Assembly (NCBI GenBank): GCA_947372465.1 | Contig: CANBTT010000014.1 | Location: 1-61,398 of the forward strand | Origin: Burkholderiales bacterium | GTDB lineage: Bacteria > Pseudomonadota > Gammaproteobacteria > Burkholderiales > Burkholderiaceae_C | Direction: 5' to 3' | Length of the DNA stretch: 61,398 bases | Part shown: piece by piece, positions 54,237-61,398 of the stretch | Position numbering within the stretch: position 1 is the first letter of the stretch | Layout: each line of letters opens with the position of its first letter | Position numbers and translations under genes: made by a program | Notes under the pieces: model-generated | What the model was told of the DNA's origin: nothing | The model's database searches: none | Seen by the model: the letters and a program-made list of their open reading frames with translations, nothing else

Positions 54237-55445
54237 TTAAGCATGAACACCAGAGAGACAATTCTCTAACTTCCAACTGTACAACCACTCCAAGGCGTCG
54301 TAGAAACGCTCAGGCGTTCTGCCTCGCCAAAGGTCATTTCTCACCAACCTCTCCACCCCCTTGGCGTGATAGAGGCGGCCCATTTCTCTTGAGGACAAAA
54401 CAATTCTTGCCGTTCTAGCGACTCGGGCCTTTTGGTACAAATCGAAAGCTTTGACAAAGTCATCCTCATTGACTCTTAAGGCCTCACCCAAGGTCACCGC
54501 ATCTTCCATGGCCATGCAGGCGCCTTGAGCCATGTACTGGGTGGTTGGATGCGCTGCATCTCCAAGCAATGTGCTGCGTCCGTAAGACCATTGACCAATC
54601 GGATCGCGATCGGCCGTGGCCCAACGCCGCCAACTCTTGGGCAAATCGATCAATTGACGGGCTTGGTCACAGACGCCATGGAAGTAACTTTGCACTTCCC
54701 CTTGGCTGCCATCTTTGACACCCCACTCCTCCGTTTCCCTAGAGTGAAAGGTCACCACAACATTGTACTGAGCTCCTCCCCTAATGGGGTAATGCACCAA
54801 ATGACAATTGGGCCCGACCCAAATCGCCGCCGCATTCCACTGCAAGTCCTTTGGAAAATCCTCTTTTTCCACCACCGCTCTATAAACCACATGTCCTGTG
54901 ACTCGGTGAGGGTCACCGACAAAGTGATTTCTGACCACCGACTTCACACCATCCGCACCAATCAAGGCCTGTCCGTGATAGCTCACGCCATGTTGATCGT
55001 GAACGGTGACGCCTTGATCATTTTGTTCAATGCGCTCAATGCGGGTAGAGGTTTTGAATTCCACCAAATCGCTTTGCTGAGCGCCTTCAAAAAGGGACAA
55101 ATGCACATCGGCTCTATGCACCACGGCATAAGGATTTCCAAATCGAGCACGAAAACTCTCATCGGTCGGAATTCGACCAATTTGTTGGGCATCGACTGCA
55201 TCCTTCATCACCATGTAATCGGTATAGACCGCCCTTGATCTGGCTTTCTCACCGATCCCTAGGGCATCAAAAGCTGAAAAACCGTTGGGACCCAGTTGAA
55301 TCCCTGCACCAATTTCACCAATCTCGGGAGATTGCTCTAGCACCTGCACTCTAAAGCCCCTGCGGCTCAAAGACAAGGCGGCGGCGAGTCCTCCAATGCC
55401 TCCTCCTGCAATCAAAATGGGGGTGTCTTTTTGGCTTTTGGCCAT
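54237..55445 (-). CDS. 3-hydroxybenzoate 6-hydroxylase-like FAD monooxygenase
   Basis: 402-residue class A flavin monooxygenase. FAD-binding GGGIGGLAAALSLSRRGF, the DG motif GADGVKSVVR and the GDAAHPTTQYMAQGACMAMED flavin motif. The family includes salicylate 1-hydroxylase and 3-hydroxybenzoate 6-hydroxylase; adjacency to gentisate dioxygenase favours the latter, which makes gentisate with NADH. First gene of the unit, divergent from marR. Confidence 0.9.
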   Translation of the reverse strand: MAKSQKDTPILIAGGGIGGLAAALSLSRRGFRVQVLEQSPEIGEIGAGIQLGPNGFSAFDALGIGEKARSRAVYTDYMVMKDAVDAQQIGRIPTDESFRARFGNPYAVVHRADVHLSLFEGAQQSDLVEFKTSTRIERIEQNDQGVTVHDQHGVSYHGQALIGADGVKSVVRNHFVGDPHRVTGHVVYRAVVEKEDFPKDLQWNAAAIWVGPNCHLVHYPIRGGAQYNVVVTFHSRETEEWGVKDGSQGEVQSYFHGVCDQARQLIDLPKSWRRWATADRDPIGQWSYGRSTLLGDAAHPTTQYMAQGACMAMEDAVTLGEALRVNEDDFVKAFDLYQKARVARTARIVLSSREMGRLYHAKGVERLVRNDLWRGRTPERFYDALEWLYSWKLENCLSGVHA

Positions 55446-55694
55446 ATCAAAAAATCCTTTTACGATGGGTTCTCAACATGCTGACTTGAACTCTTTCAAT
55501 CAAGCCATTTTTGCAAGCTTCAGTATACCCATTCATCTCAAAGAAGTTTCCCCACTTGTCCTTAGAAAATGTGTCCTTGGTGTTTGTCTTTTCCTGCCAC
55601 ATGGGCTGAGCAAAAAATCTGCAAACGCCAAACAAGGCAAGAAAAGTTGGTATTTACCCTTAAATTTCAAGGACAAAGAAGCCTTTACAAGCGA

Positions 55695-55712
55695 TAATTG
55701 CTTAGGCAATTA
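55695..55712. promoter_or_regulatory. perfect palindrome, candidate MarR operator
   Basis: TAATTGC TTAG GCAATTA: 7-bp arms, 4-base centre, matching the size of MarR-family operators. It lies in the 378-base region 55446-55823 between the hydroxylase gene and marR, about 110 bases before marR and 250 from the hydroxylase start, in an AT-rich stretch with TAAAAT beside it. Nothing else in this region is recognisable. Confidence 0.5.
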
Positions 55713-55823
55713 AAATAATCTTGCCCAATTCTGCGCAATCCATGGCGCTTGCCTGAACAAGTTGCATCGCATACAGCCCGTGATGGACTTTTCTCCTTTG
55801 TTTGAAATTCAGTTGTTTCGCCC

Positions 55824-56351
55824 ATGATTCAAGACACCCCTTATATTAAAAATCAGTGCCTGGGCTTTTTGATGAAAAAAGCCTTTCAGTGCATTGTGGG
55901 ACAAGCGGATAAAGCCTTGGAGCGTTATGACTTGACGTATGCGCAGTGGATGGTCATTGATCAGTTGAACACCTCGGGTCCCACGGGACTATTGAACTTG
56001 GCCAAAGCCTTGGATCTGGATCCGGGCGCATTGACACGAACCATTGAGCGACTTGAACTGAAGGGGCTGATCCACCGAGTTCGAACCCAGCAAGATAAAA
56101 GATTGTGCCAAATAGAGCTGAGCAAAAAAAGCAAGGATTTGATTGGCGTCATTCCCAGCCTATTGGCCGATGTCATGAACCATCACCTCAAAGGCTTTGA
56201 GCGCGAAGAATACGAAAAATTGATTCTTGCTCTCAACCATGTGATTCACAATGCCTCAACCGCCAAAGAACACATTTCACAGGCCTTGAACGCCCAGTCC
56301 AGCGCCTGTGCCAACCTCTCTTCGAATCTTTCAATCGAGCGCTCAACATGA
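55824..56351 (+). CDS. MarR-family transcriptional regulator
   Basis: 175 residues, winged helix: LTYAQWMVIDQL, GLLNLAKALDLDPGALTRTIERL, GLIHRVRTQQDKRLCQIELS. MarR proteins repress efflux or catabolic genes and release DNA on binding aromatic acids. Its stop overlaps the next gene's ATG (ATGA), so it is in the efflux operon. It may also control the divergent gentisate genes. Confidence 0.93.
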   Translation: MIQDTPYIKNQCLGFLMKKAFQCIVGQADKALERYDLTYAQWMVIDQLNTSGPTGLLNLAKALDLDPGALTRTIERLELKGLIHRVRTQQDKRLCQIELSKKSKDLIGVIPSLLADVMNHHLKGFEREEYEKLILALNHVIHNASTAKEHISQALNAQSSACANLSSNLSIERST

Positions 56352-57820
56352 TGTCCACCCAAGTTTTAAAAAAACAAAGCAACAAAGCGCCCCAGCGCCA
56401 CAGTCACTGGCGCATTTGTGCTCTGGCCTTGATCTTGAGCGCTTGTGCGCCGATGGCTCCCATAAGTCTTGGCGTGAGTGCGATTGATCCCCAACAACTG
56501 CATCTCCCCTCAGGGGCACGTTTGACCATCGCGTCCAATTGGTGGGAAGATTTTCAAAACAAAGATCTCTCCACGCTCATACAAAACGCTCTCGAGCACA
56601 ACCCCAGCATTGCCCTGGCCAACACACGAATTGAAAAAGCCCAAGCGCTGGCAGGACTCACACGCTCAGCTTCTCTTGCTCAAATGGGGGCGGGCCTGGA
56701 GGTGGACAGACAACGGTTCAGCCAAACGGGCATCTACCCTCCCCAATTGGGCTTAAGCATGCAAACGCTGACAACGCTGCAACTGTCTGGCGCATGGATT
56801 CCCGATGTCTTTGGCAAGCACAAGGCCGCCTACGAAAGCGCCATAGGACAAGTGCACGCAAGTGCGCTCGACGCTTTGCATGCAAAGTCGCAATTGAGCG
56901 CTCAAATCGTGCTTCAATTCATCGCGCTGGCCTTGAGCATGGAAGAGATAGATTTGCTGCAAGAGCGAAGCAAGCTCATTGAGTCCCTAAAGCAATTGAT
57001 GAGCGAACGCATCAAAGCCGGTCTTGACTCGACCTTAGAGCTCAAGACACTTGAGATCGAGAACAATGATTTACGCATTCAAAGCGCACAAATCAACAAC
57101 CAAATTGACATGTTTCGCCACTCATTGGCCGCGCTGAGTGCGCGTGAACCTTCTGCCTTGTCCTCTTTGTCTCCGCGGTTGAGGGATCTCCACGCCATGA
57201 CCATTCAGACGGACTTTGGCATCGACCTTTTGGGAAGAAGGGCTGATGTTGTCGCAGCCAAAACCAGGGTATTGGCCTCAATAAAAAATGTAGACGTGGC
57301 CAAATTGGATTTCTACCCCAACCTCAGCTTGGGCTTTTTTGCAGGCTACAACACTTTAAAAATCAGCCAATTGACTGAAAATTCCAGCGCTCAATATGGT
57401 GTACTCCCAAGTTTGAGCTTGCCTATTTTTGACGGCGGACGACTCAACGCTCAACTCAGCGCCAAAACAGCAGAAAAAGATCAGGCTGTTGCAATTTACA
57501 ACAACACCTTGCTTGAAGCCTTGAAAGAAGCAAGTGATGCGTTGAGCAGCTACAAAGCCTCAAGCCTTGAGCTTCAATTCACTCAAAACTCATTGGCTTT
57601 GGCCACAGAGAAGTTGGACATTCAAACCCTTAAAACAAAGGCTGGATTGGGCAATCAAACGACGGTGCTCAGAGAAAAAATGGCACAACTCCAACAGCAA
57701 AGAGCCCTCTTACAGTGGTCAGCCAAGCAGCGCAGCAGTGCCGTCTTGCTGCTCAAATCTTTGGGCGCTGGTTGGCCCCAAAACGAGACCCACAACAATG
57801 TGTATGCGCAAAAGCCCTAA
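56348..57820 (+). CDS. NodT-type outer-membrane efflux lipoprotein
   Basis: 490 residues with a lipobox (LALILSACAP, Cys about residue 35). TolC-like helical-barrel repeats: WWEDFQNKDLSTLIQNALEHNPSIALANTRIEKA and LPIFDGGRLNAQLSAKTAEKDQAVA. Forms the exit duct for the EmrAB-type pump downstream. ATG at 56348 or 56351. Overlaps the marR stop. Confidence 0.93.
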   Translation: MMSTQVLKKQSNKAPQRHSHWRICALALILSACAPMAPISLGVSAIDPQQLHLPSGARLTIASNWWEDFQNKDLSTLIQNALEHNPSIALANTRIEKAQALAGLTRSASLAQMGAGLEVDRQRFSQTGIYPPQLGLSMQTLTTLQLSGAWIPDVFGKHKAAYESAIGQVHASALDALHAKSQLSAQIVLQFIALALSMEEIDLLQERSKLIESLKQLMSERIKAGLDSTLELKTLEIENNDLRIQSAQINNQIDMFRHSLAALSAREPSALSSLSPRLRDLHAMTIQTDFGIDLLGRRADVVAAKTRVLASIKNVDVAKLDFYPNLSLGFFAGYNTLKISQLTENSSAQYGVLPSLSLPIFDGGRLNAQLSAKTAEKDQAVAIYNNTLLEALKEASDALSSYKASSLELQFTQNSLALATEKLDIQTLKTKAGLGNQTTVLREKMAQLQQQRALLQWSAKQRSSAVLLLKSLGAGWPQNETHNNVYAQKP

Positions 57821-57912
57821 AGCTTTAAACACAGTCATGGGCAAAGCATAACGCCTTGAACAGCGCCCCAAACTCACAACAGATTTTCACCCCTATTTTT
57901 TACTCAAAAACC

Positions 57913-59118
57913 ATGAATCCAAGTGCACCCACCCCCAACCCTTCCAATTCAACACGCCAAAAGGGCTTGACCGTGGTCGCAAGTGCGGTCCTCGTTTGCG
58001 CACTTTCTTACAGCGCATGGCAGTGGTTCAATGCTCGAAACATCGAGAGCACCGACAACGCTTACGTCATGGGAAACGTGGTGCAAATCACCCCACAGAT
58101 TGCTGGCACCGTGGTCTCCATCAAAGTTGATGAAGCCGATCGTGTGAACAGCGGTCAAGTTTTGATCAAGATGGACCCCTCGGACACAAAACTGGCCTTT
58201 GATCAAGCCTCTGAGCAGCTCGCTCAAAGCACACGTGAGGTGAGCGCGCAATTGATCAACAACGCAGTTTTGCAAGAGCAGGTCAAGATCAAGCAATCCG
58301 AGCTTGAGCGCGTTCAACACGAGTTGCAAAAATCACAAGACGATCTCGCACGGCGCACCCTGGTTGCCGCCATTGGGGGTGTGGGCAAAGAGGAGTTAGA
58401 GCATGCCAGCAAACAAGTTGAAGTGAGCAAAAATTTGCTCTCCTCCGCACAAGCCGCATTGCAAAGCGCCAAAGACCAATTGTTGGCCAATCGAACCCTC
58501 ACGCAAAGTGCGACCCTCGCAGAACACCCCACCATCAAACGTGCCGCCAGCAAATTAAGTGAAGCCGCACTGGCCGCTCAAAGAAGCCAATTGCTCTCCC
58601 CCATTGAGGGCCATGTGGCCAAACGCTTTGTTCAACTCGGTCAACGTGTTGCTCCAGGAGCCCCACTCATGACTTTGGTCAATTTGGACCAACTGTGGGT
58701 GGAGGCCAACTTCAAGGAAGTGCAATTGCGCAACATTCGCATTGGACAAGACGTGGAACTCAGCGCAGATGTCTACGGCTCCAATGTGGTCTACCACGGC
58801 AAAGTGCTAGGCTTGGGTTCTGGAACAGGCGCAGCTTTTTCTTTGTTGCCCGCACAAAATGCCACGGGCAATTGGATCAAAATTGTTCAACGCGTGCCGG
58901 TGCGAATCGCCCTCGACCCCAAAGAGTTGAAACAAAATCCGCTGCGCATTGGACTGTCCATGGATGTGGATGTCCATACTCAAGACAAATCGGGGGAATT
59001 TATCGCACAGACAGCAAGATCTGACGAAGCCTCAAGCACCAAGGTGTTTGAGAGCCCATCAAAGGCGAGCGATGAGTTGATTCAAAGCATCATCAAAAAC
59101 AATTCAGTTGCCAAGTGA
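57913..59118 (+). CDS. emrA: EmrA/HlyD-type membrane fusion protein
   Basis: 401 residues from the ATG at 57913. One membrane segment (about 17-38) is followed by a barrel-sandwich lipoyl-like domain (STDNAYVMGNVVQITPQIAGTVV) and coiled coil. The C-terminal segment LWVEANFKEVQLRNI with IGQDVEL is typical of EmrA. It bridges EmrB in the inner membrane and the NodT duct. A TTG start 19 codons upstream is unlikely. Confidence 0.94.
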   Translation: MNPSAPTPNPSNSTRQKGLTVVASAVLVCALSYSAWQWFNARNIESTDNAYVMGNVVQITPQIAGTVVSIKVDEADRVNSGQVLIKMDPSDTKLAFDQASEQLAQSTREVSAQLINNAVLQEQVKIKQSELERVQHELQKSQDDLARRTLVAAIGGVGKEELEHASKQVEVSKNLLSSAQAALQSAKDQLLANRTLTQSATLAEHPTIKRAASKLSEAALAAQRSQLLSPIEGHVAKRFVQLGQRVAPGAPLMTLVNLDQLWVEANFKEVQLRNIRIGQDVELSADVYGSNVVYHGKVLGLGSGTGAAFSLLPAQNATGNWIKIVQRVPVRIALDPKELKQNPLRIGLSMDVDVHTQDKSGEFIAQTARSDEASSTKVFESPSKASDELIQSIIKNNSVAK

Positions 59119-59134
59119 AGCCCCTTCACACACC

Positions 59135-60745
59135 ATGATACAAAGCCCCACACAAAGCGCAGCCAAGCCCATTGAGCCTTTACAAGGCATGGAGCTCTTG
59201 CTAGGGACACTTGGCCTGTCCTTGGCCACCTTCATGAATGTACTGGATTCGTCCATCGCCAACGTCTCCATTCCAGGCATCTCTGGCGATTTGGGCGTCA
59301 GTCCCAGTCAGGGCACTTGGGTGATCACAAGTTTTGGGGTGGCCAATGCCATCTCCGTGCCACTCACTGGATGGCTGACACAGCGCTTTGGTGCTGTGCG
59401 GCTTTTTACTTTGAGCATTTTGCTCTTTATGCTGACGTCCTTTTTATGTGGTTTTGCCTCCTCCATTGAAGCACTCGTCCTCTTTCGAGTCTTTCAGGGC
59501 TTGGTTGCTGGCCCCATGATTCCTTTGTCACAAACACTGCTGCTGAGCAGTTACCCCAAAGCAAAGGCAGGCATGGCTTTGGCGCTTTGGGGCATGACCA
59601 CCTTGGTCGCCCCAGTGGTGGGCCCATTGCTGGGTGGATGGATCACTGATAATTTCAGCTGGCCCTGGATCTTTTACATCAACGTTCCCGTGGGCATCGT
59701 TGCAGCCGCCTTGACATGGATCCTTTACCGCAAGAGAGAGACACCCATTCAAAAACGCCCAATCGACACGGTGGGTTTGAGTTTGTTATTCATTTGGGTG
59801 GGGTCACTGCAGTTGATGCTGGACAAGGGCAAAGAGCTTGACTGGTTCAACTCGAGCACCATTGTGGTTTTGGGTGTGCTCGCACTTGTGTCTTTTATTG
59901 TCTTTTTGGTCTGGGAGTTGACCGATGAGCACCCTGTGGTGGACTTGAAACTTTTTGCAAGGCCCAACTTCATTTTTGGCTGTTTGTCTTTGTCCATTGC
60001 TTATGGACTCTTTTTTGGCAATTTGGTGATCTTGCCCTTGTGGCTTCAGCAATGGATGGGCTACACGGCAACCACGGCCGGCATGGCTTTGGCGCCCGTT
60101 GGCTTCTTTGCCATCTTGCTCACGCCCTTGGTTGGTAAAAAAGTCAATGTCTGGGACCCTCGCGTCATGGCCACCGTTGCCTTCATCCTTTTTGCATTGG
60201 TGCTTTGGATGAGATCGCATTTCAGCACCCAGTCCACCTTTGAAATCATTTTGATTCCCACCTTGATCCAAGGCGCTGCTTTGGCCTTGTTTTTCATCCC
60301 ACTGACAACCGTGACGCTTGCAGGTTTGCCGCCTGAAAGAATCCCAGCTGCTGCTGGTTTGTCAAACTTTGTAAGAATTACAGCAGGCGCCATGGGCACC
60401 TCTATAGCAACCACACTTTGGGAGCAAAGGGCTGCACTTCACCACGCCCACCTCATTGAGCCCTTGAATCAGGGTTCAGGGGCGATGGCCCAGGCAAGCG
60501 CAGAACTGTCTCGACTTGGTTTGTCACCAGCACAGATACTTGCTCAAATGAACCGACTGATTGACCAACAAGCCTATACACGTGCGGCCGACGACATCTT
60601 CTTGGCCTCTGGATGGATTTTCTTGGCTTTGATTGTCTTGATTTGGTTTGCACAAAGACCCTCAAAGATGAGCAGCCCCACAAAAGGCAAGCCCAACAAC
60701 GCATTGAGCGACTCCAATGCGAGCGCTCAAGCAAGTGCCCACTGA
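59135..60745 (+). CDS. emrB: EmrB/QacA-family MFS efflux pump
   Basis: 536 residues from the ATG at 59135. DHA2-family transporter with 14 predicted segments. Motifs: ATFMNVLDSSIANVSIPGIS (D1), VANAISVPLTGWLTQRFGAVRLF (motif A) and FQGLVAGPMIPLSQ (motif C-like). Uses proton motive force to expel drugs or aromatic acids. Last gene of the MarR-NodT-EmrAB operon. Confidence 0.95.
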   Translation: MIQSPTQSAAKPIEPLQGMELLLGTLGLSLATFMNVLDSSIANVSIPGISGDLGVSPSQGTWVITSFGVANAISVPLTGWLTQRFGAVRLFTLSILLFMLTSFLCGFASSIEALVLFRVFQGLVAGPMIPLSQTLLLSSYPKAKAGMALALWGMTTLVAPVVGPLLGGWITDNFSWPWIFYINVPVGIVAAALTWILYRKRETPIQKRPIDTVGLSLLFIWVGSLQLMLDKGKELDWFNSSTIVVLGVLALVSFIVFLVWELTDEHPVVDLKLFARPNFIFGCLSLSIAYGLFFGNLVILPLWLQQWMGYTATTAGMALAPVGFFAILLTPLVGKKVNVWDPRVMATVAFILFALVLWMRSHFSTQSTFEIILIPTLIQGAALALFFIPLTTVTLAGLPPERIPAAAGLSNFVRITAGAMGTSIATTLWEQRAALHHAHLIEPLNQGSGAMAQASAELSRLGLSPAQILAQMNRLIDQQAYTRAADDIFLASGWIFLALIVLIWFAQRPSKMSSPTKGKPNNALSDSNASAQASAH

Positions 60746-60898
60746 GCGCTTAAGCGCATCACAGCCGTGGGCTTCAAAGCGTGACCAAATGCGCGGCAAG
60801 CCTCGTCCAAGTCAGTTAGCTGCGCAGCAGCTTGGAGTCGAAGCCGCCTGATTTGGGCGGGGAAGGACAGCGTCGCCCGCGCAATCGGGCGTTTGGAG

Positions 60899-61312
60899 TC
60901 AATGTGGTGTTTGCTGTTGCTCGATGTACCTGCGGATCACGTCAATGGGCGGACCTCCACAAGATGAAGCAAAGTACGACGGCGACCACAGCATGTTCTT
61001 CCAGTACCTGTTGGCAATGTCCGGGCGCTCCTTGCGCAGTAGGCGGCTTGAAACCCCCTTGAGACTATTCACGATGTTGGAGACGGCTACCTTTGGCGGG
61101 TAGTTCACCAGGAGGTGAACGTGGTCATCCTCTGCGTGCATTTCCACCAACTCCGCCTCAAAGTCTTTGCACACACTGGAGAAGTGCAAGCGCAGTTTCT
61201 CAATGGCATCAGAATCAAACACACCCCGCCTGTATTTGGTCACGAAGATCAAATGAACATGCATCATAAATACGCAGTGTCTACCGGCTCTAATTGCTTG
61301 ATCGTTTGTCAT
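60899..61312 (-). CDS. tnpA: IS200/IS605-family transposase TnpA (Y1)
   Basis: 137 residues. HUH motif at His64/His66 (DHVHLLVNYPP) and catalytic Tyr129 (VIRRYIEQQ), both intact. Other family landmarks: FMMHVHLIFVTKYRRGVF and NSLKGVSSRLLRK. Works as a dimer on single-stranded DNA at hairpin ends. Full-length and apparently functional. Confidence 0.95.
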   Translation of the reverse strand: MTNDQAIRAGRHCVFMMHVHLIFVTKYRRGVFDSDAIEKLRLHFSSVCKDFEAELVEMHAEDDHVHLLVNYPPKVAVSNIVNSLKGVSSRLLRKERPDIANRYWKNMLWSPSYFASSCGGPPIDVIRRYIEQQQTPH

Positions 61313-61333
61313 CGACTAATTAGAATATGCGCT

Positions 61334-61398
61334 ATGGATTGCACCAAAACCCTAAAGCTGCGCATCAAAGACAAGCACGCCAATGTGCTGCGTCAGAT
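61334..61398 (+). CDS. tnpB: TnpB N-terminus, cut by window edge
   Basis: Only 21 codons are present. The frame from the ATG at 61334 reads MDCTKTLKLRIKDKHA, the typical N-terminus of IS605 OrfB/TnpB, which is an RNA-guided nuclease in characterised cases. The divergent start is 21 bases from the tnpA start. The RuvC-like catalytic residues and the omega-RNA region lie beyond the window. Confidence 0.8.
   Translation, partial: MDCTKTLKLRIKDKHANVLRQ

Larger units (their letters stand above)
60818..61398. mobile_element. IS200/IS605-family element, right part beyond the window
   Basis: The element holds tnpA (minus) and tnpB (plus), arranged divergently. Downstream of tnpA are short hairpins expected at the left end: AGCTGC-GCA-GCAGCT (60818-60832) and CGCCCG-CGCAAT-CGGGCG (60874-60891). 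The direct repeat TTGGAGTC occurs at 60832-60839 and 60893-60900. The exact left border and cleavage site are not established, and the right end is not seen. Confidence 0.75.

Noticed and set aside
54525-55238. Plus-strand open frame opposite the 3-hydroxybenzoate hydroxylase
   Set aside because: Codes nothing recognisable, while the minus strand shows clear FAD motifs.

Overview
The window looks like one chromosomal segment of a betaproteobacterium of the order Burkholderiales, probably Comamonadaceae-like. The reasons are a pyruvate dehydrogenase operon with lipoyl domains on both E2 and E3, three Bug/TctC-type periplasmic binding proteins, a PHA-granule phasin, an NCS1 CytX transporter and several aromatic-acid oxygenases. 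No rRNA, tRNA or CRISPR array was seen. Gene calls rest on reading motifs and context; no database search was run, and the taxonomic assignment is an inference.

Left part (1-24.8 kb), mostly housekeeping. lpdA (cut by the window edge), aceF and aceE lie on the minus strand, divergent from a PAS-type histidine kinase and a FixJ-like regulator that probably controls them. Then come folD, a class III CoA-transferase with a Bug protein, a MOSC protein, oligopeptidase A, a small cysteine-motif protein, rpiA, pyrD, a phasin, an MFS transporter, a DnaQ-like exonuclease, small envelope proteins, an L-2-haloacid dehalogenase, and a minus-strand operon of Bug protein, pterin dehydratase and amidase.

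Middle part (25-35.6 kb), catabolic and transport. A complete branched-chain-type ABC importer (livGFKHM) is followed by a second haloacid-dehalogenase gene broken by one in-frame TGA. Next is a three-gene plus-strand unit: a ThDP enzyme, a phthalate-family Rieske oxygenase and a DCC/DUF393 protein. YaeQ and DUF1993 proteins close this part.

36-47.8 kb, accessory and signalling. It holds a TPR/Gly-Met-rich membrane protein, two paralogous alpha/beta hydrolases, an exported phospholipase-D-type nuclease, MgtC, a BLUF photoreceptor whose key glutamine is replaced by histidine, and a DUF4118 membrane sensor without a kinase. A MipA/OmpV protein, a YncD/PqqU-like TonB receptor, an OmpR-type two-component system and a quinone-reductase-like dehydrogenase follow. 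The hydrolase-BLUF pair, with the sensor starting only 6 bp away on the other strand, is the best candidate for an undescribed module.

48-61.4 kb, aromatic acids. Two Rieske oxygenase subunits resembling salicylate 5-hydroxylase (NagG/NagH), a Bug protein, a TPP riboswitch with CytX, gentisate 1,2-dioxygenase and 3-hydroxybenzoate 6-hydroxylase suggest a funnel into gentisate. A divergent MarR regulator with a NodT-EmrA-EmrB efflux operon adjoins it, with a perfect palindrome between the two. The right edge is an IS200/IS605 element: tnpA complete, tnpB cut.
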